A stretch of DNA of 64,000 bases from Auricularia sp. M13 (Eukaryota; Basidiomycota; Agaricomycetes; Auriculariales; Auriculariaceae), in NCBI GenBank assembly GCA_037042915.1, contig CM073193.1:7502001-7566000 (forward strand), written 5' to 3'. Shown here in pieces: positions 1 through 10,835 of the stretch. The translations under genes were made by a program, and so were the position numbers. Each line of letters opens with the position of its first letter. Positions within the stretch are counted from its first letter, which is position 1. The notes under the pieces are model-generated. The model ran no database searches. It was not told the origin of the DNA and saw only the letters and a program-made list of their open reading frames with translations.

Positions 1-1520
1 AACAGCCTGGTTGGCGGCGGCTTAATGAACTTGTGGACGAGCTCCGCGCCGTGCTCGTCCACGGGCTTATTGCAGCCCTTGCACCAGCGGAAACAGCAGT
101 CGGGCAGTGGACACGCGATGACCTCCGCCGCATGGTAGTCCATGGTGTCCACATACGAATAACGGCTGCACCTGCGTATTTCGCGATCTCAGTTGCGGAT
201 GAAAGACATGGGTAGCCACTGGGCTTACCCGCGGCACGTGATCTTGGTCGAGAACTTCTCGAACTGCAGGTCGTTCCACCGCCTCCACGTTCCCTCGTCG
301 ATCTGAACCTCAAGCAGGACTCCATCGGTCACCACTAGAGGCGATGAGATGTTTCCTTTCATGCCTCAGCTTGAGAAAAAACACGTACTCCCGCGTTGGC
401 CAGCATCCGGCATGACGACGCATAAAGGGCACAAAATCGGGTACTCGTGCTCCTCGACCTTGAACCGCACGTATTGTATGAGGCATGAAGGGCAATAGTT
501 GTGGTCGCATCCGTCCATGTGCACTGGACTGGTCAGGGGTCCAAAAGTGTCCATGCAAATCGTGCATGTAAACGTCGCTGCGCTTGACACGGGGAGAACT
601 GTCGGCGCTGGAGGCTGAACGATGACGGGGGGCGGTGGAACCCTCATGCCTATGGCCCACACGGGAGGATCAATATCATCCACAGGAGGGGCGAGTGGTG
701 CGGGCTCTGGATGTTCTCCCTGCACAGCGTGCATGGGCAGCGTGAGGAATGTGCCCATGTGCGGTGGTGGCAATATGACCGTGCCCATGGGCGGTGATGG
801 CCACGCGAGAGGTAGATGTGTCTCCAGCGCGAAATGGTAGATGACGCATCTCGGGGTGAGAGTGCCTGCAATAGTCATGTTGCGTGTGGGTGCAACAATA
901 GAGGTTGACTCACTTGAAGGCGCGGCAACTTCAGAGCAGGCCGCGGTGAGATAGCGCGCGGCGGAGACCGACGTCTTGAAGACTATTATGCGGCCATGAC
1001 CCTCATCTGAGTCTTCCTGCAAGCGAGACCGGAAGTCGTACAGAAGAAAGGTCGCTGGCGGCGCGATCGCATTGGTCCCGGGCACGACGCTAAACAACAC
1101 AAAAGCCTCATCGCCGACGGTGACCAGATGCGCAACGGCAACGCTGAGATGCATTTCGGCTTGGAAATCGTTAGGCTCGACGAGCAGTTGGCTGCGGAAG
1201 CCACAGTCAGGCGCGCGATCTGGCAGGCGAAGCACAATAACGGGACTCACAACGAGAACTCGTGCGGCCTGACACAGGTGACCTTGTGCAGGCCGATGGT
1301 GTCAGTGTTCATGCTGGAGATACGCAGGACGGAAGCCGCGTGTTTGCGCTGGGCGTCGGGAATGCGCTTGACGATCGCGCCGTCCGCGTCCAGGGCGGCG
1401 ATCGCGGCCGCCAGACACGCGCCGACGATGGCGACCTTGCCCATGCCCGGCTGGACGAGGCCGGCGGGCGCGCTGCATGTGGCAAGCGGCTCTGCGGACA
1501 TGCTGGGCCGCCGTGCTGGG
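1..1520 (-). CDS. RBR-type RING E3 ubiquitin ligase, partial (runs off left edge)
   Basis: The minus strand of 366-650 encodes a RING1-like Cys/His cluster (CTICMDTFG, then CDHNYCPSCLIQY, then CPLC). Further toward the edge (about 10-190) a second cluster reads CPLPDCCFRWCKGC, the CPxxxC...W/C pattern of IBR/RING2 modules. RING-IBR-RING proteins take ubiquitin from E2 onto a RING2 cysteine and then to substrate; that cysteine would lie beyond the edge. Upstream of the RING is a Pro-rich linker and a region of unknown identity (about 930-1480). Two introns restore one frame: about 59 nt just below 1248 and 48 nt near 917. The start is uncertain; the Met near 1520 is only one option, and the N-terminal part could belong to a separate gene. 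The RING identification is firm, the full model weak. Confidence 0.55.
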
Positions 1521-2018
1521 GGTGCGGGGCAAGGGCAGAGTACAAATCCCGGCCAAGTGCCAGTGGCGGGCGCGCTCCCGGGCACTGCAGCACAGCACCT
1601 GCATGCTGTCACGGGTGACTCTGCCGCTTCTTCGCGCCCATACGGGTTTGGGGCGGAGCGGACGCTTTTTGGCCTTGCGTTGCGGTTGCCACTCGATGAT
1701 GCTGCCGTCAGCTGAGCCGAGCCTATCTGCGGTGCCTGAGGATCGTCACGCGTCAGGAATCCTGATCTTTGCACCGGTAAATAAAATATCATCATTACAT
1801 ACAACATGTGCGGCCATCAAACCCAGAGAAATACAGGAATAAACTACATAACTGAAAAAACCCAGCGCACTCTGCGGGGTCACATGCTCAGAGCGTAGTC
1901 TGCCCAAAGGCGCTCCAGCGCCATGACGGCATGGGCCGTAGTCTGAGTCTCGCGATGCGTCGTAAAGTTGACAGACAAATGGCTGTAAATTGCATTTAGC
2001 GCGGCAGTCACGACGGGG

Positions 2019-2450
2019 TTAAGGGGAATCTAACCTGACTGTCTCATCGTTGAGTCCTGGGTCTGCCAGTGCCCAGACGTCCGCAATCGACGGGGACGGT
2101 GCCATCGCGCGCGGGAAGGAGGCTGGTGCGCTGGGCGTGGTAGTAGCGTGCCTTTCTCCGGCACGTGCACCGGCCTGGGTCCCACGCCCCTGAGCCTCCG
2201 ATTTACACCGCGGGAGGGAAGACTGGTCGAGGCAACGCGTACGACGGTGGGAGAGTTCGGCGTCTCGCATGGCGGTGCTACAGCTGCAAGGCGTGGAGGC
2301 CACTGGCGCCGGCATAGTCGAAACGTCCGCGTCGTCAAACGTGCAGGTGCTGAATGTTTCCAAGTAGATTGTGCATTGCGTCGCGCAGGAGTTGTACGCG
2401 CGCAGCCTGGACGAGAGCTGGCTCGCGAGCAATAGCACGATCACCAACAT
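2019..2450 (-). CDS. Small cysteine-rich secreted protein (hypothetical)
   Basis: A 143-residue reading frame opens with a short hydrophobic signal-like segment (MLVIVLLLASQLSSRLRA) followed by NSCATQC, an isolated Cys and CSCS. This cysteine spacing with a leader resembles small secreted proteins of agaricomycetes. The C-terminal half is low complexity and Arg/Pro rich and may contain an intron or be untranslated. I cannot name a family. Alternative reading: only the first 70 or so residues are coding. Confidence 0.35.
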   Translation of the reverse strand: MLVIVLLLASQLSSRLRAYNSCATQCTIYLETFSTCTFDDADVSTMPAPVASTPCSCSTAMRDAELSHRRTRCLDQSSLPRCKSEAQGRGTQAGARAGERHATTTPSAPASFPRAMAPSPSIADVWALADPGLNDETVRLDSP

Positions 2451-3121
2451 GAAGAAGAAGAACGAAGGAGGAGAAGGAGCGAAACGCGGAGGAGACGCCC
2501 GTTAAGATCAGACTTTTGAAGACAGGAGCAAGATCTGCACGCGCACCGTTAGTTTCATTGAATAAAGAGTTTTTCCGTCCCGGAAGCCCAGGCTTTTACG
2601 CAGCGCGGGGTTCACACACATCCATAACGGTGTTTATTCCTCTAAACTATGCGATCGGGACTTGTCATTAATCCTCCCTTCTCCATTCCCGTGTCAACAA
2701 ATTATCATCATACATGGTGCTGTGTGAATCAATCTAGTTCACATCCGCTTTAAAGATGCGGTCGGCAATGCCATCAGAGCAACCCAAGACGCAATTTCAA
2801 GTTCACCCTTGCTCAAGGCTGCGCATAACCGCGTATAGACAAGGTCGAGGTCGCCATCTTTGCAGCACAGTGTAGGCTCGGCACAACGCGTTTCTCACTC
2901 CGGGGCGCGTGCCTGTAGTTTGCGCACGAGGTTGAGATCGACAGCCCAACAGAATCTGCGTGAGATTAGGTGATAATCTCCAGGGGAGAGAATAGCGTAC
3001 ATGGATGCTGGAAGGAAAAAATCGCTCAATGCGGTGACAACGATGAGCAAACGGCAAACCGCCGCCACCTGCGACGAATGAACGGTGCATGCATTTGTTG
3101 TCGCAGCAGGCAGCTACGAAG
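2451..3121. other. Intergenic, nothing recognised
   Basis: Only short, composition-driven open frames are present and I see no domain, signal peptide or RNA gene. Confidence 0.5.
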
Positions 3122-4448
3122 CTAATGGGCCACATGAAGGGGTAATAAAGTAAGGGTAGAGTACCCCGTCAGTGAGGGTCTCCGTCGATGCGAACCCGCT
3201 CGACACCGTGAAAGATATGATGAACGCTGTGAGGCGAGTGGCGTGCGCGTAGCTTTGCAACATACCATGCAGGAGCAGCACGACACCCAAAATGGTGTAT
3301 TAATGCTCCAACAAATATGCGATCTCTGCCAACGACCAAGATGTATTTCACTTCGTCGTCCAAATGGAGGATGGCGTTGAGTGATGCCGCGGACCGAGCG
3401 GAGCAATCGGCGACGTCGTCGATCGCGACGCGCACGAGCTAGATCAACCACAGGGGTGCCCTTGCATGCGGATTCCCAGACTGCCACTCTTTGCAGCCGG
3501 ATAACGTCGCAGGCAGTAATTGTAACCAAGACATCGGAATCCGGGCAGCGCTGGGCACTCCTAGCGCAACGATGGGCGCCACAAAACTGGTCCAATGTGC
3601 TGCTGTAGGACACGAACAGTTTAACAGGTGAACAGACCCCATAGGCAATCCTGATGTAGCAGTTCATCGGTTTTCTGCGCGGCCACAGCTGGGGAAAACG
3701 TAGAGCAGGAATGAACACGCGTGCTACATCGCAGGGCGCACAGCGAGGGCTGGTGCATTGCACAGCGCTGTCATAGACCTGAGGCGCGTTGGGTATATCG
3801 TGGACACTCCAGCCGGACTGCTGTGTTTGGCGTTGTGCCAGCCAGCCGCCGTCGTCGTCGCGAAGGAAAAGCCTAGTCTCCGTTGCGGACTCTAGTACGG
3901 ATGAAACTCGATCCGTGATGTACACGGCTACCGGCAGGATCGTATGAATTTGGTAGTTTGTAGGATTGCCGGAAAATGCTCGCCGGAGCACCTGTTACTG
4001 TAATTTTTTGCAATTCTCCTGTGCTCAGTCGAATCACAAGGAGTCGGTGATGGCGCAAGGGTGATGCCTGTGAGCGGATTTGTCAACCTGACAGCTATGT
4101 TCATAACGATAGACCCCTTCCGAAAAAAGTGAACTACGCCGGAACAGCTGATCCGGACGTCCTAAGCGAGCCAACTCGCCACCGGATTGGCTGGCTGCTC
4201 GCTTAGGATACCTCGTATGGTAGGCGCCACCTCGCCTCGTCAAAGCGCAGAAATCGGCCGTGGGGTCTATCGTTTTGAACATAGCTGGAACATCCGCCCG
4301 GCCCGAGTCCGGCGCAGAACTTCTACGGTTGCGAGCAAGCGCGCGCCTGAGCATGACAGACTTCCACCGCGCCAATCGTGAGCACAGGCGGCTCGGTGTC
4401 TGTGAACGGCACCTTTAATGCTTACTTTCAGTTTTTGCCCGCTCAGCG
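3122..4448 (-). other. Unresolved region with a 289-codon open frame, possible decayed gene
   Basis: A 289-codon frame runs on the minus strand of 3122-3991, with other minus frames overlapping it (3169-3435, 3439-3648, 3873-4058, 4034-4375). Several have ordinary protein-like composition, but I find no family motif and no splice model that joins them. It could be a decayed gene or the left arm of the DNA transposon that starts nearby. The 12-mer TGTGAGCGGATT at 4069-4080 recurs at the far end of that transposon (20706-20717). Confidence 0.3.
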
Positions 4449-6654
4449 GTGTCTGGTTTCTTCAAGTGCACGCTATGCCCTGGAATCGGCTGGATGCCTC
4501 GAGCACAGGCCATTGCGCACGAAGACAAAAGTAGCCATGTTCTTGCTCTGCGCATGTTGGATGCCCAAGCCCCGTCAAGCCCACCACCGTTTGATAGCCT
4601 CTCAGATGCTGTGGGCAGCTCACCGCCGCCCGCGGCCGCATCCGCAAAATATGCAGGCATGGACCCAGATGACGACGAAGTCTTTGCTGCACCTTTTGTG
4701 CATGGTCCCGCCCTTGCTAGTGACCCAGATAATCAACTCTACGATAACTGGGGCGGCGAGCTTGGAGAACAATTCCAAGATGCCAATAACCAGTCCTTGC
4801 CCCAGACGGACTCCCAAGCGCATCCAGAACCAGACCCTCTGCCGCACGAGGAGGCCGGCTTACATTATAATGCCGAATATTCTGCTTTTGCGCCAGACGA
4901 TGAAGAACACGACGCGGTTCCAGAGGATCGGGGTACATCGCATCTGCCGCGCTGCAGCCGCCATTACTGAATCTATAACATAGCTTTTGAGCCAGATCCA
5001 GCCGCTGAAATCGACCAAGATGGGGACTGGTTTCCGTGGGCATCTCGTGAGGTCAGTCAGCCCAGCAGTTGTTCGTGTCTTGCTTGCTGAAAAGTTGCAC
5101 AGGAAGCGCTCATGTTGATCATGTCCTGCTTTCTTCGGAGCGTATTCTCGGAGCACGACCTACACGGCTACCCAGATGATTACCTGAAAGTTCGTAACTT
5201 TCCGGTTACCGCGTGTAGACACGGATTAGAAGAAAGCGAGATAACCTGTGCAAAGACGTGCACGATGTAACCAAGTGACTTTGCTTATGTGACCCAATGA
5301 CACAACTAGTGTAACACCCATGATCCGAAGTGGGACCAAGGCAAACTCGTTGGACTTGTCTCTCGCAAAGTCTGGCATGAGGCCAAGTATGTGCCCAAAG
5401 GCTCTATTTTGCCCAAATCTTACTTCCATTGGTAAAAACTCATTGAAAGTTAGATATTTATGCCAGCAGTCGGGTCCCTCCAAGCCTTTCCGGCCACCCT
5501 CGAGGAGGTGGGTTGACACGAGAACGAGCAGTCGATGGGTGGGGCGGAGCTACGGAACGCTCCTCCGTGTTTGGCCGAACGCCGGACACAGATCTGGTGA
5601 CGGTGCTAGAACATTCTTGTGTTTGCACAGGACATGTAATTCTGTTCTGAACTTGAATGATCCAGGTAACTTTTTGAGAATATTCTATGTAACACATCAA
5701 ATCACCTCGTTCAGGTAATAACCTGGGTAGCCGTGTAATTGCAGTGAGATGGCTTCTTGAACTGCTTGGCATGCGTGATGTCCCAGGGATCGACAAACTG
5801 CGCGAGCTTCGGAAAGAGATCGAGGAGCGATTCGGCGCTGCCACCCAAACGGTCGACGGGCAGTGTGGCAATATTTTTTCCTTCAATGATATCGAGACCA
5901 TTGTGCGACATGTGTGTGTTCTTTTGTCTTCTCTTCCATCTACTCACTGCAAAGGATTTAGGACTGGGCCAATCCTCTCGTACGACCGCGGATCAAAACA
6001 TACGCCGAACACTCTGAGAAACGGCGCGAACATGCCAACCAGGGGGACCGATGGGCAAAGGAAGTGGACGCTTCGCTTGCCGGCCCCATGGCACGCTCTT
6101 CGGACGGTCAGGACTACTTTGTCGGCGAGGTCGCCATTGCCGACATTGCCGATGTTTCTGACATGTGCCCTGTGCTCATTTCGCGCTGGTTCACACTTCC
6201 AACCGACGATTCCAATTCTGGCCCATTTCCTGAGCCAGCACTTCACGCTTCAGTTGAACGGCTTCGACAGTCGGCCACTGGTTTCCAATTTGAACGTTCG
6301 GGAGAGTGCTATACGGTCCCGCTGAGCGCATTCCGTGTTTCATATCCGCGTCTCAAGGACATTCACCCCCGTTTGGCTCTACCGTCTCCGGATACCATCG
6401 CAGGTACGATAACTTTGCATTCTCACATCAAATAACTCATATTGTAGGTCCCAATGAGTGGAGAACGAAATCCGGCGGTGCGCGCGTTCTCGCCGTCCCG
6501 ATCACCGGTTACTGCGACGATACCTCCGGCAACGTATCCAAGAAGTGGAACAAGCATAACTCGTTCCTTTTCGTTTTCTCTGGCTTGCCGCGGCAGGACA
6601 TTCACCTACCGTTCAACGTGCACTTTTTCTCAACTTCCAACCTTGCGTCGCCTT
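4449..6654 (+). pseudogene. Transposase-like gene, 5' part (disrupted by retrotransposon)
   Basis: Starts with a short Cys-containing N-terminus (MSGFFKCTLCPGIGW, later HEDKSSH, a possible zinc-finger remnant) and an acidic Pro-rich linker. Further exons encode ALMLIMSCFLRSVFSEHDLH (about 5096-5170), GMRDVPGIDKLRELRKEIEE (about 5765), HGQCGNIFS-type text (here DGQCGNIFSFNDIE), DWANPLVRPRI (about 5965) and a long exon to 6399 with VLISRWFTLP. The last exon before the insertion ends near 6650. About 500 bp at 5200-5740 fits no exon well; it contains WHEAKYVPKGSI near 5390 and may be an insertion inside an intron. The frame continues at 15633. Confidence 0.55.
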
Positions 6655-7378
6655 TGTTAAGCCTGCTGTGCCTTGGGGGTTTGGTTGCAAGGATAGTCGA
6701 ACGTCCGGGCGCAGAGAACACTCGAACGAACAACTAGAGCCTTCGGTGCGTTATTGAGCACACCGGCTACGTCGAGTAGCACGACCGAAGGGACCGCGAG
6801 CAGCAGAGGACTCAGACGAGTAAGTCGGGCGAGGGAAGAACCCAGAGGCGAAGTCGAGAGAAAGAGATAGAGTGTGCGAGGGGCACGACTATGTCGATTT
6901 CGTAACTGGGGAGCTAGATACAAAGTCGAGGGTCTTTTATACCTGGGGAGGTGATCCGATGTACTCGGAGTGTATCCTAGAAACGAAGGAGAGGGGGCCT
7001 CAGATCAATAGAGATCGTCGTCATCGGCCGATAGGATGAGTAAGAGCGAGTGGGTAAGGTATCGGGGGATCGGACGAATGACGAGAGGCGAATGACTAAG
7101 ACGAGTGGGGCGAACCGGATATGAACACTATCGATACAGTAGGGACAAGGCGAGTTAGGTGGATGTATGCGAGTAAGGGGAGAAGCTGGAGAAGTGAGGG
7201 AGAGGTCTAGAGGTAGAGGACGATGAGGAGAACATATCCCGAGCATATGAACACGAGGGGAGATAAGCCGGGTATTCGGGAGCTTGACCGAGTTGACCGA
7301 GTTGGCCGAGTGACGTAGAATGACGCCGAGTGATGCCGAGAGCACGTGAGGTCCGCGGACCGGGGCACGGGCGTAACA
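6655..7378 (-). repeat. 3' LTR of the Ty3/gypsy element
   Basis: 724 bp, bounded by TGTTA...TAACA in forward orientation, next to the polypurine tract. It matches 14904-15627 at all positions I compared except C7368. It carries the same TATA box and 11-nt start sequence (6897-6907) as the other copy. The 5-bp sequence GCCTT precedes it. Confidence 0.95.
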
Positions 7379-7393
7379 GTATCCCCCCTTTAC
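7379..7393 (-). other. Polypurine tract for plus-strand priming
   Basis: On the minus strand this reads AAAGGGGGGATAC immediately before the 3' LTR, the expected place and composition of a plus-strand primer. Confidence 0.8.
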
Positions 7394-7617
7394 GTCCTGA
7401 GCCCACGAAGGACTGCAGCAACGCAAGGTGAATACGAAAAAATGAGATAGCACGCACTCGAGTCCGAATGGGGCCAAAAGATCGGGTCGGGTCGGAACGG
7501 GTCGGGCGCAGATTAAAAGTGGTTGGGTCGGGAGTTGAATCGTCGAACCACTCTTGTCTTCTGCCCGCCGCCCACCATGCCGCGATACGAAACGACCGCA
7601 AGACCGTCGGCGCCGTC

Positions 7618-8783
7618 ATGAGGTCGCTCGAGGACGACCCGACGATGGAGGCGCTGATCGCGGCGCACGAGGACGCGAAGCGGACGCTCGGCGGCCTGCA
7701 GCAAGAGGCTGTCGACGAGGAGGACCTCGACGCGATCGAGGCGTTCAGCGCGCGCAGGCGCCAGGCGAAGGCCGAGCTGCGCCTGGCGGCGCAGCGACGC
7801 TTCGGGATGCTGGCCGAGCGCGTGGCCAAGATCGCGGCGGACGCGGGCGCCAAGGCGACGAAGAGCCAGGCGTCGCCGGCGAAAGCGCCGACCACGAGCA
7901 CGAAGGCGCCGGCGAAGGACGCGAGGGAGACCGAGTTGCCGCCGAAGAGGCGGAAGGCCATGGAGGTATGGGTCGAGTTACCTCGACTGCGCGATCTGGC
8001 TAAGGTGCGCTTTTGTTTTTTAGGTCGATGTCGCGAAGACGGCTCAGGCGCCGCGCAAGGTCGCGCCGAAACCCGCGCCGGTCGCGGTTGCTCGCTCGCC
8101 GTCGCTCGGGGCGGGCGAGACGCTCGAGGACGACGACGAGGTCGAGGAGATCGCGAGCCCGGTGGCGCCGGCCGCGAAGCCCAAGTCCAAGCCCAAGCCG
8201 CGCGCAGGCGGCAAGTTCACGGACAGGTGGCCGGAGGTGCCGTACGGGACGCGGTTCCCGAGCCAGGTAAGTTTTCGGTCGTTCGTGTTTTGCTCGCCGG
8301 GGCTGACATCGAGCAGTGCGAGGCCTGCGCCAAGCGCGGCGGCCAGTGCGTTCGGCAGCACCGGTCGAACACTTGCACCGCGTGTCATCAGACCCGGGGC
8401 AAGTGTACGCACTCGGGCAAGCCGTTCGTGCCGCGCGGCGAGAAAGAAGAGGGCGGCGTCGCCGAGTGCGTCGCCCGAGCGCCAAGAAGGTGCGCATCGT
8501 CGAGGGGACGACGCTGGGGACGAGGGCGGCCGAGGACCGCGCGAAGACGGCCGAGCACCGCAGGGTCGTGGAGAACCACGCCCTGTGGACGAACAATTCG
8601 GTGCACAACATCGAGCGGATGTTGTACCGGATGCTGCAGTGGCAAGCGCAGCAGTTCGGCCAGTCGATCGACGATCCGTTCACGAGCGAGGAGGAAGAGG
8701 AGGCCGAGGAGGAGGTCGAGGAGGAGGACGAGGAGGAGGACGAGGAAGCGGTCGAGGAAGCGACCGAGGACGCGGACGAGTAG
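7618..8783 (+). CDS. Additional antisense spliced gene inside the retrotransposon, Cys-cluster protein
   Basis: Runs opposite to gag-pol, between the integrase stop and the 3' LTR. Exon 1 (7618-7965) is helical and Ala/Arg rich; introns at 7966-8023 and 8267-8316 have consensus ends. Exon 2 includes DRWPEVPYGTRFPSQ, and exon 3 opens with CEACAKRGGQC followed by CTACHQTRGKC, eight-residue-spaced Cys pairs that look like a small zinc-binding cluster. After KPFVPRG the frame is lost and resumes as AKKVRIVEGTTLG, ending in a strongly acidic tail. A frameshift or unrecognised intron near 8430-8480 is therefore likely. Role unknown; a DNA- or RNA-binding accessory protein is one guess. The gene converges on the integrase with about 120 bp between stops. 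Confidence 0.5.
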
Positions 8784-8902
8784 GCGATAGGGTAGAGTAG
8801 TAGCGGGTGCGACCAAAGTCGCCCAAAATGTAATAAATGACTGTTTCTTGGAATCGGGTGAAAAGCGAGTGAGCGAAGAAATAGCGAGTGAAAAGCGAGT
8901 GC

Positions 8903-10433
8903 TTAAATGTTTTCGAATTTCTTGAGGATTTGCTGGAACTCTTGATAACTGCCGGGAGCGCTGGGATTTGCAGCATAAAAATCTTGAACTGCTTCTTGCG
9001 CGTGTTCGAGATTTTCGGAGCCCATCTCGGTGGTCTCGGGGTCGTCAGGAGTGCCGATGTGACCGATCCAGCGAATGCGAAAACGAAGGCGCGAGTGACG
9101 ATGGCGATTGTCGATGCGTACGCTGAGTACTTCGAGCTCGTACTCCTGCTCGCCGTCGACGACGACGGGCGGAGGAGGTTCTTGACGTTGACCGGGGAAC
9201 GCTTCTCGAGGGTGGGGTTCGAGTTGCGAGACGTGAAAGACCGGGTGTACGCGAGCGAGGTAGTCGGGTAGGCTGAGGGTGAACGATTGCGAGCTAGGTT
9301 GATCGACGATCGGGAACGGGCCTAGGTAGCGATCGGCGAGTTTGCGGGTGGGCTGCGTCGTCTTGATGTGTTCCGAGAGGACGTAGGCCATGTCGCCGAC
9401 CTTGAAGTCAGGCGGGGGAGTGCGTCGAGCATTCGCAGATGCAGTGTAACGTTTCTGAGCGGCAGCGATCTGCTCCTTCAGGACGTCCTGCAGTTCGTGG
9501 ATGTCGACAGCGAAGTCGCGGGCGCGAGCAGAGGCAACGTCGCGCTCGGGGTAGACGGAGATGTTCGGGTGAAAACCCTTGTTGGCGAAGAAAGGCGAGA
9601 CACCAGTCGAGTCGTTCGGGGTGTTGTTGTACGTGAATTCGGCGAGAGGGAGTAGCTCAGACCAGTTGTCCTGCTCGTAGTTGCAGTAGAGACGGAGGTA
9701 CTGCTCGAGCGTCTGGTTCGTGCGTTCGACTTGACCGTTCGCCTCCGGGTGGTGACCTGAGGTGAAGTGCATGGTCATGTTGAGGAGCGAGCCGAGTGCG
9801 CGAAAGAAGCGGGAGACGAATTCGGAGCCGCGGTCGGTAGAGACGTGCGAGGGAGCGCCATGTTTGGCGAAGACGTGGATGAGGAAGAGACGCGCGAGTT
9901 CTTCGGAGGTGATCTTGCCCTTGGTCGGGACGAAGATACCCTGCTTCGAGAGGCGATCAATAATGACGAGGATCGCGGTGTAACCGTTGGACTCAGGGAG
10001 TTGTTCGATGAAGTCCATCGAGATCGAGTCCCAGTTGCGAAGCGGAATCGGGAGCGGTTGAAGTCGACCGTACGGCTTGTGTCGTCGAGGTTTGCTGCGC
10101 CCACAGGTGACGCAGGCCTGGACGTAGGTACGAATCGAGTCGCGCAGGTCGGGCCAGTAGTACTCGCGGGCGACCATCTTGAGTGTCTTGTTCTGACCCG
10201 GATGGCCAGCGAGCGGGTGATCGTGCTTTTCGCGAAGGATACGAAGGCGACAATCGAGAGCGTTCGGTACGTAGATCCTGCCCTTGAACAGCAAGAATCC
10301 ATCGTCCGAGGCCAACCAGTTGATCGCGTCATCGGTGCCGAGTTTCGAGCGAATGTCGAGAGCGAGTTCGTCTGAGTCGTACGAGGCGCGAATGTCATCC
10401 CGAATGGACTGAGTGTCCATGATCGTGGCTGCG
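8903..10433 (-). pseudogene. pol 3' part: integrase with C-terminal chromodomain
   Basis: A 505-codon frame, cut off from the rest of pol by the inserted element. It has the HHCC zinc region (HDHPLAGHPG...CVTCGR), the DDE core with SMDFIEQLP, STDRGSEF and the Glu in NGQVERTNQTLEQ, the GPFPI SH3-like region, and a C-terminal chromodomain (EYELEVLSVRI, then LRFRIRWIG, then LEHAQEAVQDFY). Chromodomain integrases of this lineage direct insertion to particular chromatin. All catalytic residues I can place are present; only the upstream junction is broken. Confidence 0.9.
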
Positions 10434-10454
10434 CGAAGGAAAGTCTCTTCAGCA

Positions 10455-10835
10455 TAAGATAGGCCCGGCCGGGGACCCGGGATATCACGTGATCTCTTGC
10501 AATATAAAAAATGAAATTAATGAGCAATTTCAGCCGCAGTGAGGGGCTAGATATCTGCTTGAAATGCTGCTCAAAAAGTGTGCCATCAGGGCGTGGTCTT
10601 GTTGGGCCGCTATTAGCTCGGCAAGCAGGGGCGCTTACACCCCTCCGTGTTATGGAACTTAAACCAGTCTCAAACTCGAAATTCTGGCCGCAGTGAAGTC
10701 TTCGTTTTGGTATTGCAAAGTATTTGAGAGCCTCAGATACTTTATAAGTCATTTATTCCGGCTGCCAATAGACTCTCACGCTGCCGGGCGTCAGTCATCA
10801 CGTGATGTCCCGGGTCCCCGGCCGGGCCTATCTTA
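10455..10835. mobile_element. Non-autonomous TIR element (MITE-like), 381 bp, inserted in pol
   Basis: Terminal inverted repeats of 39 bp at 10455-10493 and 10797-10835 differ at one position. They begin TAAGATAGGCCCGGCC and end with the palindrome ATCACGTGAT. The interior is AT-rich and has no gene. The sequence GCGCGAAGG occurs on both sides (about 10431 and 10839) and may be an 8-9 bp target duplication, but 15 and 3 extra bases separate it from the repeats, so the true ends are uncertain. It separates RNase H from integrase. Confidence 0.85.

Noticed and set aside
7155-7961. 268-codon minus-strand frame spanning LTR and antisense gene
   Set aside because: It crosses the LTR boundary and polypurine tract and is Arg/Ser rich: a shadow of the GC-rich plus-strand gene.
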